6,996 nucleotides of DNA from an uncultured Phycisphaerae bacterium (GTDB taxonomy: Bacteria > Planctomycetota > Phycisphaerae > Sedimentisphaerales > Anaerohalosphaeraceae). Positions 5,998-6,996 of this stretch are shown here, in pieces (the stretch's first letter is position 1; the number at the start of each line of letters is the position of its first letter). The notes beneath the pieces are model-generated. The model was not told the origin of the DNA. It saw only the letters and a program-made list of their open reading frames with translations, and searched no databases. The DNA lies in the NCBI GenBank assembly GCA_937920485.1, contig CALETL010000230.1:1-6996 (forward strand), read 5' to 3'. The position numbers and the translations under genes are program-made.

Positions 5998-6591
5998 TTG
6001 ACTGGAACTCAGCAACAATCTTCGGCCTGTTTGATCGAGGCGGCTCGAACGGACAAAATGGCGTTTTCTGCCCTGTTTCGTCGGCATTACGACGAAATCT
6101 TTCGCTATTGCGCCCGTCGGCTACCAGACCGAAGCCATGCTGAAGATGTAACGAGCCAGGTATTTTTGAAAATGGTCAAGAATTTCGACAGTTTTACGGG
6201 GGACGAAACCGGCTTTCGCTGCTGGCTTTTCCGGATCGCATGTAACGAGATCAACTCTTTCTACAGAAAATCCTCAAGACACAGCAAGGCAATCGATAAA
6301 CTCCGGCAGCAATCCAACCAAGAGGAACATATCACCGAAGATGATTTCGACTATGAAAACCAAGATAAAATCGACTTCTTAAAAACAGCCATTGAAACAT
6401 TGAAACCGGATCATCAAAATATCGTTACCCTGAGATTCTTTCAGGGCTTAAATAGTGAGCAGATCGGCGAGGTGATGAATATGAATCCGGCCACGGTCCG
6501 AAGCCAGTTGAGCCGATCTCTGAAAAAGTTAAAAAAACAGTTTCGTCTCCAGCAACAGCAAACCGCTGAGGAGATTTTCAGTTATGACTAA
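5998..6591 (+). CDS. ECF-type RNA polymerase sigma factor (sigma-70 family)
   Basis: The 197-residue protein has only the two core sigma domains, as in group 4 (ECF) factors. Region 2 spans about 12-94: FRRHYDEIFRYCARRL binds core polymerase, HAEDVTSQVFLKMVKNF follows region 2.2, and FRCWLFRIACNEINSFYRK covers 2.3-2.4 for -10 recognition. After an acidic linker (about 107-126), region 4 spans about 128-182: LKPDHQNIVTLRFFQGLNSE, then the helix-turn-helix IGEVMNMNPATVRSQLSRSLKKL for -35 recognition. The frame is closed upstream by TAA at 5983-5985. The only starts that keep region 2 whole are TTG 5998 or, less likely, TTG 6031; the first has a weak AAGAA (5984-5988) at 9 nt. The first ATG, at 6058, would cut into region 2. 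It overlaps the next gene by 8 nt, so the two are translationally coupled and the partner may control its activity. The stimulus and regulon cannot be read from the sequence. Confidence 0.9.
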   Translation: MTGTQQQSSACLIEAARTDKMAFSALFRRHYDEIFRYCARRLPDRSHAEDVTSQVFLKMVKNFDSFTGDETGFRCWLFRIACNEINSFYRKSSRHSKAIDKLRQQSNQEEHITEDDFDYENQDKIDFLKTAIETLKPDHQNIVTLRFFQGLNSEQIGEVMNMNPATVRSQLSRSLKKLKKQFRLQQQQTAEEIFSYD

Positions 6592-6996
6592 CGAAGAAAA
6601 CAAATTCGAGCAATACGTCAATTCGCTCCGGTTCGACGATGAACCCTCAAAGGATCATCAGGATAAACTGGAAAAGAAACTTCTGGAAGCGTATGACCAC
6701 CAGCAAAAGTACGGCGGTCATGTTGAGCCGGTTTCGCTCTACCTGCGAAAACTGTCCATGGCAGCCGGTTTTTTAATCGTATGCGGTATCCTGTTCTGGG
6801 GAATCGATAAAGCATTTATCAGTAAATCCGGCCCAGATTTTATTGCCAATCATCCGGATCGGACCAAACTGGAAAAGATCATCGAAGATGAACAGGCCGT
6901 GGGTGTCGAAAAGAAAAATCTCGTCGCCAAAATGAGCGATATTTGGGACATGATCCGAAACGAAGATTCAGATGCACTGGTTTCGGTCCTTCAGAC
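6584..6996 (+). CDS. Membrane-anchored protein coupled to the sigma factor (putative anti-sigma), 3' end missing
   Basis: The first 137 residues are visible and the gene runs off the window. The ATG at 6584 lies in the overlap ATGACTAA with the sigma stop and has a strong GAGGAG (6568-6573) 10 nt upstream. The N-terminal part (1-55) is charged and soluble, with the motif FEQYVNSLRFDDEP at 8-21 followed by KDHQDKLEKKLLEAY at 23-37. I recall similar starts (an acidic 'DD-x-P' then an amphipathic helix) in planctomycete proteins encoded after ECF sigma factors. One membrane segment lies at about 57-74, after a basic flank (RK). An extracytoplasmic region rich in Lys/Glu/Asp begins at 75. This topology suits an anti-sigma factor with a cytoplasmic sigma-binding end, but there is no HxxxCxxC zinc motif; the only cysteine, Cys67, is in the membrane. 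Anti-sigma function is therefore inferred from gene position alone. Confidence 0.6.
   Translation, partial: MTNEENKFEQYVNSLRFDDEPSKDHQDKLEKKLLEAYDHQQKYGGHVEPVSLYLRKLSMAAGFLIVCGILFWGIDKAFISKSGPDFIANHPDRTKLEKIIEDEQAVGVEKKNLVAKMSDIWDMIRNEDSDALVSVLQ

Noticed and set aside
5928..6143. A 71-codon + frame starting in the gap before the sigma gene
   Set aside because: It runs into the sigma gene out of frame and its second half is only a shift of the conserved region 2 sequence.

Overview
The window looks like an ordinary chromosomal stretch of a mid-GC bacterium. It holds a starch/glycogen-handling operon followed by single-gene and regulatory units. No mobile element, CRISPR array, rRNA or tRNA was seen. 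The organism is probably a bacterium of the Planctomycetota/Phycisphaerae type. This is a soft inference from two things: the style of the sigma factor/membrane-protein pair at the right end, whose short acidic N-terminus resembles planctomycete proteins I recall, and the archaeal-style glycogen cassette in an otherwise bacterial setting with sigma-70-like promoters, Shine-Dalgarno sites and an ECF sigma factor. No phylogenetic marker in the window proves it.

Left half (1-4177, all + strand): the C-terminal tail of a GT4-like glycosyltransferase, a GH57 alpha-amylase-type glycosidase, a GH133-type amylo-alpha-1,6-glucosidase (glycogen debranching enzyme) and a CPBP-family membrane protein. 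The glycosyltransferase, GH57 and GH133 genes form a compact glucan synthesis and remodelling cassette known from archaea and some bacteria. One enzyme would extend alpha-glucan, one would cleave or rearrange alpha-1,4 links and one would remove alpha-1,6 branch stubs. The CPBP gene starts 4 nt after the GH133 stop, with its ribosome binding site inside the GH133 gene, so it is probably co-transcribed although its function is not obviously related.

Centre (4179-5150): an RNase Z-like metallo-beta-lactamase-fold hydrolase lies on the - strand, ending 1 nt from the CPBP gene. It is divergent from a DUF434-type gene. The roughly 100-bp divergent spacer holds two good sigma-70-like promoters facing away from each other. 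The one for the DUF434 gene is placed so that transcription should begin at, or within a base or two of, its ATG, which predicts a leaderless mRNA.

Right end (5151-6996, + strand): the DUF434 protein, whose C-terminal half has a PIN/NYN-nuclease-like arrangement of acidic residues, then an ECF-type RNA polymerase sigma factor. The sigma gene overlaps by 8 nt a membrane-anchored protein cut off by the window edge, which is the usual position of an anti-sigma factor but shows no zinc-binding anti-sigma motif in the visible part. Nothing here amounts to a clearly new system. The best leads are the DUF434/PIN-like protein with its leaderless promoter and the unrecognised sigma partner.
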